Assembly: GCA_964461135.1 (NCBI GenBank)
Contig: CAYWTB010000032.1
Location: 1 to 44,781 of the forward strand
Length of the DNA: 44,781 nt
Direction of reading: 5' to 3'
From: RQOF01 sp964461135
GTDB taxonomy: Bacteria; Calditrichota; Calditrichia; RBG-13-44-9
Part shown: in pieces, positions 34,227 through 43,900 of the stretch
Numbering within the stretch: the first letter of the stretch is position 1
Layout: each line of letters starts with the position of its first letter
Made by a program: the position numbers and the translations under genes
The notes under the pieces: model-generated
What the model saw: the letters and a program-made list of their open reading frames with translations, nothing else
What the model was told of the DNA's origin: nothing
Database searches by the model: none

Positions 34227-37200
34227 ATGATAAATTTTAACCGGAATCTCTGGGTAATCATCACCGTTCTTCTTTTACCGGTGCTGCCCTACCCGCAATC
34301 CAATGATCTCCAATTTGAGCATGTTACAGTAGAAAATGGCTTATCCAATAACAATGTGCAGTGCATTCTTCAGGACAGACAGGGCTTCATGTGGTTCGGG
34401 ACCTCTGATGGTTTAAATCGTTGGGATGGCTATACAGTTAAAATCTTCACCAAGGATGCAAATGATTCCAATTCCATATCCGATAATTATATTACCGCAC
34501 TTCATGAAGATTCTTCAGGATTAATCTGGATAGGAACCAGTACCGGATTGAATAGATTTGATCCCAAAATCGAAAAATTCACCCATTATTTTTTAGACCA
34601 GAATAATCCCAATAGCATTAGCGATGATTATACTTTTGTTATATTTAAAGATAGTCTTGAAAACATTTGGATTGGCACCGGGCATGGTCTTAACCGTTTT
34701 AATTGTCAAAATGACAACTTTACCCGCTATTTTTTCCCGGGCCAACTTGATTCGGTAAGTACTGCATGGAATAACAATATCATTAGCGCAATTAATGAAA
34801 GTAAAGATGGTAAACTGCTATTGGCTACAATGAATGATTTTCTACTATTTGATACTAAAACTGAAGAGATTTCGATTATACCTGGTATAATTCCAGAAAA
34901 GAAGCATTGGCCATTAGTATACACAATATTTAAAGACGGACTGCATAAGTTATGGATCGCCATTGCTAATCAAGGTATTGCTGAATATAATTCTAACACA
35001 GGTTTGATCCGATTTTATAAACCTGAACCGCAAAATCTTAACGGTTTGGGTATTAACGTCGTCCCAACCTCTTTTTGTGAAGATAAGTCGGGAAATTTGT
35101 GGATTGGTACCGCCAACCAAGGTTTATATATCTTTGACCGGGTTAGCAAACACTTTACAAACTACAAACCTATTAATAATGATGAAAAAAAATTAAACAG
35201 TGATGCTATATCATGCATTTATAAAGATAAACAAGGTAACATCTGGATCGGAACAGAAGATAATGGCATCAATATGGTGCGCAAATGGAAAAAACCATTT
35301 AGCTACTATGTTCACGATCCGCAAGACAAAAATAGCCTTGCCGCCGGAGAAGTTTCAAATTTTTATGAAGATAAGAATGGAATAGTATGGATAACCAATC
35401 TACGCAGCGGCGTTAGCCTGTTCGATCGAAACAGCGGAAATTTTACACACATCACCCATGATCCGCAAAATCCGGCTAGTTTAAGTGAGGGTATGGTCTA
35501 TGCTATTTGTGAAGATAAATATGGTGATACCTGGTTTGCAACTGAACCTGATCTCACATGCCTGAATCGAAATACCGGCACGTACATACATTATCGGCAC
35601 AACCTGGACAATCCTAAAAGTCATGCTTACACACATACCTTATGTTGTTATGAAGATCAACAGGGAACCATGTGGTTCGGAACTGCAAATGCCGGTCTGG
35701 AACGATTTAACCGTGCCGACGAAACTTTTGATCATTTTAAACATGATCCAGCTGATTCAAATAGTATTAGCGATAACGCTGTTTTTGCATTATTACAGGA
35801 TAAAGTAGGCAATTTCTGGATAGGGACCCAGGATGGTCTTTGTCAGCTAATTCTTGACAGTACCGGAGAGGAAAAGTTTATTAGCTATCGGCAAAGTCCG
35901 ATTAACCAGGCAAACAATAAAGGAAAGTTGATTTTAGCGATTTATGAAGACCGGATCGGGCGTCTCTGGATCGGTACCGATACAGGATTGTCTTTGTTCG
36001 ACCGGGCAAAGAAAAGTTTTAAGGCGACCCTCGGAAATGATGATTTACCCCACGAGGCCATATGGGGCATTTTAGAGGATGATCAGGGACTCCCTGATGG
36101 CAAGGCAGGAAACCTCTGGCTACGGACACTGCGGGGAATCGTAAAATTTAATCCGGAAACCGGAAAATTACGGGTTTACGATGAACGTGACGGCTTGAAG
36201 TATTGTAAGTCGATCAAATCAGGTTTTGCGGCTTTTTATAAAACAAAAAACGGCGCGATCTATTCTGGTGGTATGAATAGTATAACCGTCTTTCATCCAG
36301 ATAGCCTGTTAGACAATCCCGATCCGCCTAAAATTGTGTTTACTGATTTTAAAATAAACTATAAAACAGTCGGGATCGGACCCAATTCGCCATTAAAACA
36401 ATCCATTGCCACCATAGATAAAATAAAGCTGGATTATCATCAAAACATCATTTCCTTTGAGTTCGCAGCGCTTGATTTTAACGCGCCTGCTAAAAATCAA
36501 TATGCCTATAAACTGGAAGGGGTCAATCCCGACTGGGTTTACACCGATGCATCACGCCGCTTTGCCAGCTATACCAACCTCGATCCCGGCGAATACACTT
36601 TCCGTGTAAAAGCCTCCAACAACGACGGTGTTTGGAATGAGCAAGGCGTCTCAGTTCGAATTATTATAACCCCGCCCTGGTGGAAGACCGGCTGGGCTTA
36701 CGGTTTGTACTTATTGTTATTTGTGTCACTGATTTATGGCGCCTGGCGTTTTCAACTGAATCGATTAAAGATGAGACATCAACTGGAAATGGAACATCTT
36801 CGCACGGAGAAGTTAGAGGAAGTGGACCGGATGAAATCACATTTCTTTGCCAATATCTCCCACGAATTCCGCACCCCGCTCACTTTAATATTGGGCCCGC
36901 TGGAACGCCTGGTTTCCCGCTCAAAGGAGGAGGATTCGCAGCAGGACATGAAAATTATGCAGCGCAGCGCCCGCCGCCTGCAACGCCTTATTAACCAGCT
37001 TCTGGATTTGTCTAAGTTAGAGGCGGGACAGATGAAACTGCAAGTACGCGAGGAGAATATCGTCGTTCTGCTGCGCAGCTTTGTGCAGGCTTTTGAATCA
37101 CTGGCCAAAATGAAAAATATCAAATTGGTTTTTAAAGCAGATCAGGAAAAAATTAAAGGATATATTGACCGAGATAAACTGGACACCATTATCAATAATC

Positions 37201-38477
37201 TGTTGTCCAATGCCTTTAAATTTACCTCGGAGGAAGGAAGGATTTCGGTGACAGTAAATAACCCCCCTGTATCCCCCCTTATATATAAGGGGGGAATTAC
37301 CACGGAAGTGGTGGCTTACGCCAAAGGGGGGTCAGTGGAATATATTCAAATCTCCGTCTCCGACACCGGCTCCGGCATCCCACCGGACAGACTTCCGCAC
37401 ATCTTCGACCGCTTTTATCAGATGGATGATTCTTACACCAAAGAACAGGAGGGTAGTGGTATTGGTCTGGCACTGACCAAAGAACTGGTGGAATTCCATA
37501 AAGGTGAGATTACCGTTTCCAGTGAAGTGGGCAAAGGCACCACATTTGTGATTCGCTTGCCGATAGGAAAAGAAACTTATTGCGAAGAGGAAATCGCTGA
37601 TGCCACTACCCCCCTCACTCCCCCCTTACTAAGGGGGGAAGACAAGGGGGGTCGCGAAAGTATTGATATTGAAATTCCAACATTTCAGGAAACTAAAAAA
37701 ACGATCAGAAAATCTCTTCCTATTCTGCTTATCGTGGAAGATAATCCCGACATGCGTATTTATATCAGCAGCAATCTCGAGAATGAGTATAGAATTTTAA
37801 AAGCAGCGGATGGCGAAGAGGGATTTAAAAAAAGCATTAAAGCGCTTCCCGATCTGGTGATCAGCGATGTTATGATGCCCGAAATGGACGGCTTTCAACT
37901 CTGTGCACAACTTAAAACCGATCAGCGCACCAGCCATATTCCGGTTATTTTGCTGACCGCCCGTGCCGCCAGCGAAGACAAGATCGGTGGCCTGGAAACC
38001 GGCGCCGATGATTATATCATTAAGCCCTTCGATGCGCGTGAATTGCAAGTGCGGGTAAAAAATCTGATCGAGCAGCGTCGAAAATTACGGGAACGCTATC
38101 GTAAAGAAGGGATTCTGCAGCTGCAGGAAATAGCAGTCACCTCTACCGATCAAAGGTTCTTGCAAAAGGCCCTGGAAATTGTCACGTCGCATTTATCCGA
38201 TGAACAATTTAGTGTCGTCTCTTTCGGTAAGGAGATTGGGATGAGCCGGGTGCTGCTGTATCGTAAACTGCGGGCACTGACCGATTATTCGCCCAGCGAA
38301 TTTATCCGCAGTTTGCGGCTAAACCATGCTGCCCAATTATTGGACGAACACAGTGGTAACGTTACCGAAATCGCTTTCCGGGTCGGTTTTAACAATCTTT
38401 CCTATTTTGCCAGGTGTTTCAGGCGGCAGTTCGGTGTATCTCCATCCCTTTATACCGGTAAAAAGTCCCATTCGTAA
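34227..38477 (+). CDS. Hybrid two-component system protein (propeller sensor kinase, REC, AraC output)
   Basis: 1416 residues, same architecture as the protein at 9443: signal peptide (1-24), two Reg_prop propellers (about 28-715), Y_Y_Y (about 757-815), membrane helix (about 825-843), HisKA with His879, HATPase_c (about 985-1115), receiver with Asp1214, AraC DNA-binding domain (about 1315-1410). The ATPase carries an 18-26-residue insertion (1012-1037, NPPVSPLIYKGG...) at the same place as its paralogue, and the linker before the receiver holds a second element (about 1126-1145, TPLTPPLLRGE). The ribosome site is weak. A terminator precedes it, so it starts a new unit. Expected targets are the beta-helix and subtilisin genes downstream. 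Confidence 0.93.
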   Translation: MINFNRNLWVIITVLLLPVLPYPQSNDLQFEHVTVENGLSNNNVQCILQDRQGFMWFGTSDGLNRWDGYTVKIFTKDANDSNSISDNYITALHEDSSGLIWIGTSTGLNRFDPKIEKFTHYFLDQNNPNSISDDYTFVIFKDSLENIWIGTGHGLNRFNCQNDNFTRYFFPGQLDSVSTAWNNNIISAINESKDGKLLLATMNDFLLFDTKTEEISIIPGIIPEKKHWPLVYTIFKDGLHKLWIAIANQGIAEYNSNTGLIRFYKPEPQNLNGLGINVVPTSFCEDKSGNLWIGTANQGLYIFDRVSKHFTNYKPINNDEKKLNSDAISCIYKDKQGNIWIGTEDNGINMVRKWKKPFSYYVHDPQDKNSLAAGEVSNFYEDKNGIVWITNLRSGVSLFDRNSGNFTHITHDPQNPASLSEGMVYAICEDKYGDTWFATEPDLTCLNRNTGTYIHYRHNLDNPKSHAYTHTLCCYEDQQGTMWFGTANAGLERFNRADETFDHFKHDPADSNSISDNAVFALLQDKVGNFWIGTQDGLCQLILDSTGEEKFISYRQSPINQANNKGKLILAIYEDRIGRLWIGTDTGLSLFDRAKKSFKATLGNDDLPHEAIWGILEDDQGLPDGKAGNLWLRTLRGIVKFNPETGKLRVYDERDGLKYCKSIKSGFAAFYKTKNGAIYSGGMNSITVFHPDSLLDNPDPPKIVFTDFKINYKTVGIGPNSPLKQSIATIDKIKLDYHQNIISFEFAALDFNAPAKNQYAYKLEGVNPDWVYTDASRRFASYTNLDPGEYTFRVKASNNDGVWNEQGVSVRIIITPPWWKTGWAYGLYLLLFVSLIYGAWRFQLNRLKMRHQLEMEHLRTEKLEEVDRMKSHFFANISHEFRTPLTLILGPLERLVSRSKEEDSQQDMKIMQRSARRLQRLINQLLDLSKLEAGQMKLQVREENIVVLLRSFVQAFESLAKMKNIKLVFKADQEKIKGYIDRDKLDTIINNLLSNAFKFTSEEGRISVTVNNPPVSPLIYKGGITTEVVAYAKGGSVEYIQISVSDTGSGIPPDRLPHIFDRFYQMDDSYTKEQEGSGIGLALTKELVEFHKGEITVSSEVGKGTTFVIRLPIGKETYCEEEIADATTPLTPPLLRGEDKGGRESIDIEIPTFQETKKTIRKSLPILLIVEDNPDMRIYISSNLENEYRILKAADGEEGFKKSIKALPDLVISDVMMPEMDGFQLCAQLKTDQRTSHIPVILLTARAASEDKIGGLETGADDYIIKPFDARELQVRVKNLIEQRRKLRERYRKEGILQLQEIAVTSTDQRFLQKALEIVTSHLSDEQFSVVSFGKEIGMSRVLLYRKLRALTDYSPSEFIRSLRLNHAAQLLDEHSGNVTEIAFRVGFNNLSYFARCFRRQFGVSPSLYTGKKSHS
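37257..37337 (+). repeat. Palindromic element in the second kinase's ATPase domain
   Basis: Perfect 24-bp palindrome at 37272-37295 (half-site TCCCCCCTTATA), then a small hairpin ACCAC (37299-37303) / GTGGT (37308-37312) and a closing GGGGGG. All are read in frame as NPPVSPLIYKGG then ITTEVVAYAKGGSV. It sits between EGRISVTV and EYIQISVSDTG, the same structural position as in the 9443 protein. Confidence 0.85.
37602..37660 (+). repeat. Third copy of the palindromic element, in the kinase-receiver linker
   Basis: TCCCCCC (37619-37625), TTACTAA, GGGGGGA (37633-37639), flanked by further CCCCCC and GGGGGG runs. It is read in frame as TPLTPPLLRGEDKGG, between the ATPase and receiver domains, where extra length should be tolerated. 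Confidence 0.8.
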
Positions 38478-38569
38478 ACATTTGTGTTAATCTTTGAAAC
38501 ATCTGTGTTAGCCTGAATATCCTCTTTTTATGTAAAATGAATCATACATGAAATAAAGGAAGATATACC

Positions 38570-40885
38570 ATGTCAAAATATACTTTGTCTTTCCTTTTTA
38601 CTTTTTTCTTTTTTCTTTTTTCTTCCGCTTTCTGTAAAATCATCCACATTCCACAAACCCAACCTGGCATCCAGGCGGGTATTAACGCTGCAGTCAACGG
38701 CGACACGGTGCTGGTGGCGGACAGCACTTACTATGAGAATATAAATTTCAATGAGAAAGCTATCACTGTGGCCAGCTATTACATTATGGATCTGGATACC
38801 AACCATATCAACAATACAATTATTGATGGTTCACAGCCCAATGAGCCGTGGAAAGGTTCGGTAGTTTCTTTTACTTCGGGAGAAGACTCTAATACCATTT
38901 TGGCTGGATTTACTCTTCGGAATGGATCAAGCACTGATATGTGGTATTCAGGATATGGGGGAGGAGTATTTTGTAATCCCGGAAGTCCTGTCCTTGAGAA
39001 TTTGGTAATAAAAAACAATACAACCAGTGGTGGATTTTCACCGAGTGGAGGTGGCGGGGGTATTTATTGCGGTAACCATTCCGATCCAATTATTACGAAT
39101 GTGAAATTAATTGACAATTCGGCACTTAGTGCTCATGGTGGGGGAATATACTGTCAAAACTCCAGCCCAACCTTAATGAATGTTCTCATCCAGAATGACA
39201 CCAGTGGTTATGGTGGTGGTATTTCTTGTGACAACAACTCCCAACTTACTCTTATTGACGTGATTGTGAAAAATAATAATGTCTCTTACGTTGGTGGTTT
39301 TGGAAGCGGTGGCGGAATTTATTGTGATAGTTCCAGTTTAAATTTAACAAATGTGACTATCAGGGACAATACTGCAGAGGCGAAGGGTGGCGGTATTTGT
39401 TTGTACCAATCCAGCCTGGTTTTTAATAATCAGAATCGTTGTAATATATATTTAAATAAAGCACCTATAGGAACTGATTTATATTCGATAAATTCTCCAA
39501 TAAGTGAAATAGTCGTTAATACTTTTACTGTTTTGAATCCCACCGATTACTATGCTTTTCCATTGACCGCTTTTACCTTTGATATATTCAATGCCAAAAT
39601 CACGCAGGTTACTGCTGATCTGTATGTGAATCCGGCGGGTGACAATAATAACGGCGGATTATCCCCTTCGGAGCCCTTAAAAAATATTTGGTTTGCTTTG
39701 TCAAAAATATTGGCAGATAGCCTTAATCCACTCACTATTCATCTGTCCAATGGATATTATCGTACTTCTGAAACTGGAGAAGAATTTCCAATCTTTATGC
39801 CGGATTATGTCTCTATTTCAGGTGAATCTCAGGATAGCGTGAAATTGGATGCAGAAAATATAGCAAGAGTATTTTATTGTGACGGAAATAAAGGCAATAT
39901 TCTTAAAAATCTAACAATTTCCGGTGGATCCGCCCCCCTTTTTTCTGGCGGGGGCGGGATTTATTGTAATGAATCCAGTCCTGAAATTATGAGCGTTACA
40001 ATTCAGGGAAATAGTCATGCATTTATAGGCATTGGGGGTGGTGGAATTTTCTGTACCAACAGTTCAAATCCCCGTTTATTCAATGTCCTAATCCATCACA
40101 ATAATGCCAATAGTGGCGGTGGGATTTACTGTGAGAACAATTCAAATCCGCATTTAGTAAATACAACAGTAACCGGAAATTCTGCCGGTGCGTCTGGCGG
40201 AGGCATCGTATGCAAGAATAATTCAAAGCCTATTCTTGTTAATACTATTCTATGGAATAATAATCCGCAGGAAATCTATTTTGAGAATTCTGGATCTGCA
40301 AATTCCATTACAGTTGCCTATTCGGATATTCAGGATAGTTTACCGGGAATAATTACGAATAACAATGGTATAGTTCACTGGCTGGATGGGAACATTGCTA
40401 TTGATCCAATGGTAGTGAATCCAGACAGTAATGATTTCAGGCTTCAAGCAGATTCTCCGTGTATTGATGCCGGAATTCAAGATACATTTCTTGTTTATAA
40501 CAATGATCTGGATACTTTATCTGTACCACCACTATTGTATTTGGGGTTTGCCCCGGACATGGGGGCTTATGAGTTTGATCCGTCGGGTTCAATTCAAACA
40601 CAACCTATAGTAAATATTCCAAATTCATACACGCTTCATCAAAACTATCCCAATCCCTTCAACCCAGGTACCACTATTGAGTTTGATTTACCCAATAGCG
40701 GTCCGGTCACTTTGAAGATTTACAACATTCTGGGAGAAGAAGTGGCTACCCTGCTTTCTGCTACCCTGCTTTCTGGTTCCTATGTCTATGAGTGGGATGC
40801 AACAGGAATGGCAAGCGGTGTGTATTTCTACCGGCTCAATACCGGCAACTTTACCTGCACAAAAAAAATGTTGCTGGTAAGGTAA
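38570..40885 (+). CDS. Secreted right-handed beta-helix protein with type IX tail
   Basis: 771 residues; AAAGGAAG lies before the ATG. Signal peptide 1-22. Two beta-helix regions rich in GGGIYC-N-S-P rungs (about 110-260 and 460-590) flank a DUF1565-like segment (LYVNPAGDNNNGGLSPSEPL). Before the tail comes ADSPCIDAG...PDMGAYEF, the end signature of the choice-of-anchor Q/parallel beta-helix family. Such proteins are polysaccharide lyases, adhesins or surface passengers; no lyase active site is evident. The sorting tail covers about 690-771. Its stop is 33 bases before the next gene, so they form an operon. Confidence 0.88.
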   Translation: MSKYTLSFLFTFFFFLFSSAFCKIIHIPQTQPGIQAGINAAVNGDTVLVADSTYYENINFNEKAITVASYYIMDLDTNHINNTIIDGSQPNEPWKGSVVSFTSGEDSNTILAGFTLRNGSSTDMWYSGYGGGVFCNPGSPVLENLVIKNNTTSGGFSPSGGGGGIYCGNHSDPIITNVKLIDNSALSAHGGGIYCQNSSPTLMNVLIQNDTSGYGGGISCDNNSQLTLIDVIVKNNNVSYVGGFGSGGGIYCDSSSLNLTNVTIRDNTAEAKGGGICLYQSSLVFNNQNRCNIYLNKAPIGTDLYSINSPISEIVVNTFTVLNPTDYYAFPLTAFTFDIFNAKITQVTADLYVNPAGDNNNGGLSPSEPLKNIWFALSKILADSLNPLTIHLSNGYYRTSETGEEFPIFMPDYVSISGESQDSVKLDAENIARVFYCDGNKGNILKNLTISGGSAPLFSGGGGIYCNESSPEIMSVTIQGNSHAFIGIGGGGIFCTNSSNPRLFNVLIHHNNANSGGGIYCENNSNPHLVNTTVTGNSAGASGGGIVCKNNSKPILVNTILWNNNPQEIYFENSGSANSITVAYSDIQDSLPGIITNNNGIVHWLDGNIAIDPMVVNPDSNDFRLQADSPCIDAGIQDTFLVYNNDLDTLSVPPLLYLGFAPDMGAYEFDPSGSIQTQPIVNIPNSYTLHQNYPNPFNPGTTIEFDLPNSGPVTLKIYNILGEEVATLLSATLLSGSYVYEWDATGMASGVYFYRLNTGNFTCTKKMLLVR

Positions 40886-40918
40886 GTTTTCAGGTTAAAG
40901 CTTAAAAGGAGATAAGAA

Positions 40919-43900
40919 ATGAAAAAGACTTTATTGATCCTGTTCGGTCTGTTTCTTTTTAGTTCACATTTATTTGCTCAGGCAGAAATTACCAGTTCCC
41001 TTTCACAGGCAATTTTAATAGCTCAAAAAACGGGAACAACCGTTAAGGCAATCATTGTGCTGAAAGACCAGTACGATATTTCGGCCCTGGATAAACAATT
41101 ATATGAAAACAAAACAGCAGTAGAGGAAAGAGCTTATATAGTGATTACTGAATTGCAGAAACACGCGACGCGTACCCAGGCAAATCTGGTGAATGTTTTA
41201 GAATCAAAGTCGAAGAACGAGGTTACTCAATATCAGAAATTCTGGATTGCCAATATTATAACTATCGAAGCACAACCGGATATCCTGCTCAATCTTGCCA
41301 AACGAGATGATATATATCAAATGGATCTGGATGCGGGTTTGCAACTGATCAAACCTGTTGAAAAAAGAGCTGCATTGTCGTCACCTAACAGTGTGGAACC
41401 CGGATTAAAAGCGATTAACGCCCATAGATTATGGAAAATGGGCATAACCGGAAAGGGTGTTATCGTCATGAATCTGGATACAGGAGTTGACGGCACTCAT
41501 CCTGCCCTTGCTTCGCGTTGGCGGGGTAATGATCCGGGGGTCTCCCCCTCTGCGGCATGGCTTGATTTAATAGATGGCTCTTCCTTTCCCACTGATCCTC
41601 CCGGTTCTATAGGCGGGCATGGTACGCATACCATGGGTACCATCGCTGGATTAGATATTGCTACTCATGATACGGTAGGCGTTGCTTTTGATGCAGAATG
41701 GATAGCCGGCCGTTTTATTACACCTGAAAATACCGGAATCGCTAGTGTGTTACTGTACACTTTCCAATGGGCAATTGATCCGGATGGGCATCCTGATACA
41801 AATAACGACATGCCTGCCGTTATCAGTAATTCCTGGGGTTCGGGTTGGGAGTGTAACCCCTTCTTTCAACCGGCTCTGGATGCCCTGGAAGCAGCCGGAA
41901 TTGCCCTGGTTTTCGCTGCCGGAAACGATGGTCCTTCGGCTGGTACTATCATCCCACCAGCTATGATAAATAAAACCGAGATGAATGTGTTTTCTGTTGG
42001 CGCTTTAAATGGAAATTTGCCACAATTACCCATCGCTCAATGGAGCAGCCGCGGCCCAACCTATTGTACCGGCTTAGGCAACCAGATAAAACCGGAGGTC
42101 TCTGCTCCGGGAGTCGATGTGCGCTCTAGTGTTCCAAATGCTGGTTATGAATATCGGTCAGGAACCTCAATGGCAACCCCCCATGTTGCCGGTGGCATTG
42201 CTCTTTTAAAACAGGTTTTCCCGGGCAGAACCGGCACCGAATTAAAACAAATGCTCTATGACAATGCAGCTGATTTAGGTGTAACAGGAGAAGACAATAC
42301 TTATGGAATGGGAGTGATAGATGTTTATGCCGCACTTTTGGCGAATATTTCAATCGCCAATCCCATGCCTCCTTCTAATGTTTCGGTATATAGTGATTAT
42401 CTAACACTCACTTCAGCTTATATCACGTGGGATGATCCGGTCAGCTCCGTGGGAGGTAATTCCCTTTTAAACTTTGAAATTGAAATTTGGCGCGACAATC
42501 AGTTTTTAACAAATGTTAATCAGGGTATTGAAAACTATACGGATTCTCAATTAATCGATGGACAACAATATGAATATAAATTATATACTCACGATCTAAC
42601 CTCAGACAGTTTGAGTGATGGAGTAATTGTATCTGTTTATGCTGGTGGTTCGCCTTTTCCCTCTGCACCCCTAAATCTTTCCTGCCAGGTGGAAGGAGAT
42701 AGCGTATTATTACAATGGGATGATCCGGTAACCCAAGCTGATGGTACTCCTCTCGATGATCTGGATAAAATATGTATTTACCGTGATGGTGACAGCATTG
42801 CCGGCGTCTTGCCCGGGGTGGAAGGCATTGTTGATTATCCACTTCCCGGTTCCACTGTATTCTATACTTTACGGGCTGTTGATATTGAAATACCTCCTCA
42901 CTACAGTGTTTTGAGTGATTCGGTTGAGTGTTTTGTCGGCACCATCCCGGATTATTTGGTGTGGGTGGGGACCGGAGCAGTGCTATCGACCATTGCCAGT
43001 GCGGAGAGCATTTTTTATGCCATTGCCGCCAATGGGGAAAGCGTCTTTTTAACCAATAACCTTTTCGAATTTGGAACCGACCTGAGTGTCTTTAAGGGTA
43101 TTTTTGTGGTTCTGGGTCAATATGATCAGTGTCACTTTTTAGAATTGAATGATCCTGAACCGCAGGCACTCGAGGTTTATTTTTTAAATGGAGGAAAGTT
43201 GTACCTGGAGGGCGGGGTATGCTTCAATGTTGATTCTTCGAATCCTGATGAACCCAGATATGACATTAAACCCTGGTTCAGCCTTGCCTATATAAATGCT
43301 TATACAAGTAGTTTACCAGGTATTCAGGGCTTTGATTATTTTTCGAATTTCTCATTTGGTTATAATGGATTATCCTATGTACTGGAGGAATTACTTCCCA
43401 TAAATTCAATCCCCATCTGGAAAAATAGTAGTACCGATGCAATTAGTGGGGTGTGGAATATTGTATCTGAATCAGGATTTGCTATCGGGGTTGTACCTTG
43501 TTTCGGTGATCTGGTTGACAGCAGTAGTGAAGCAACAATTTCAAGAAACCGAATAAATCCTTTGGTTGAAAAATTCTCATTAGCTGATATTCAAATACTC
43601 AGTCAAATAAAAAATGAGAATACAGCAAAATTCATTAAAAGATTTGCCCATAAACCAGAACTTAAAATAAGCCGAAAGCAACCGAATCAGTTGCTAAAAT
43701 TTTCAAATAATGGAACGCATATATTAGCAAATACTAAAACTGATTTGATGGCTGCATATTTGACATTATTACAATCAATCCCGGCCCACGCTATATATGC
43801 GAAGACAAATTCCGGTTATTATATACCTGGTATGGATACTGTGTGGGTCACCTCACAAATTGTAAATCCTGATACGCAACAGATTTCAGTACAAGTCATT

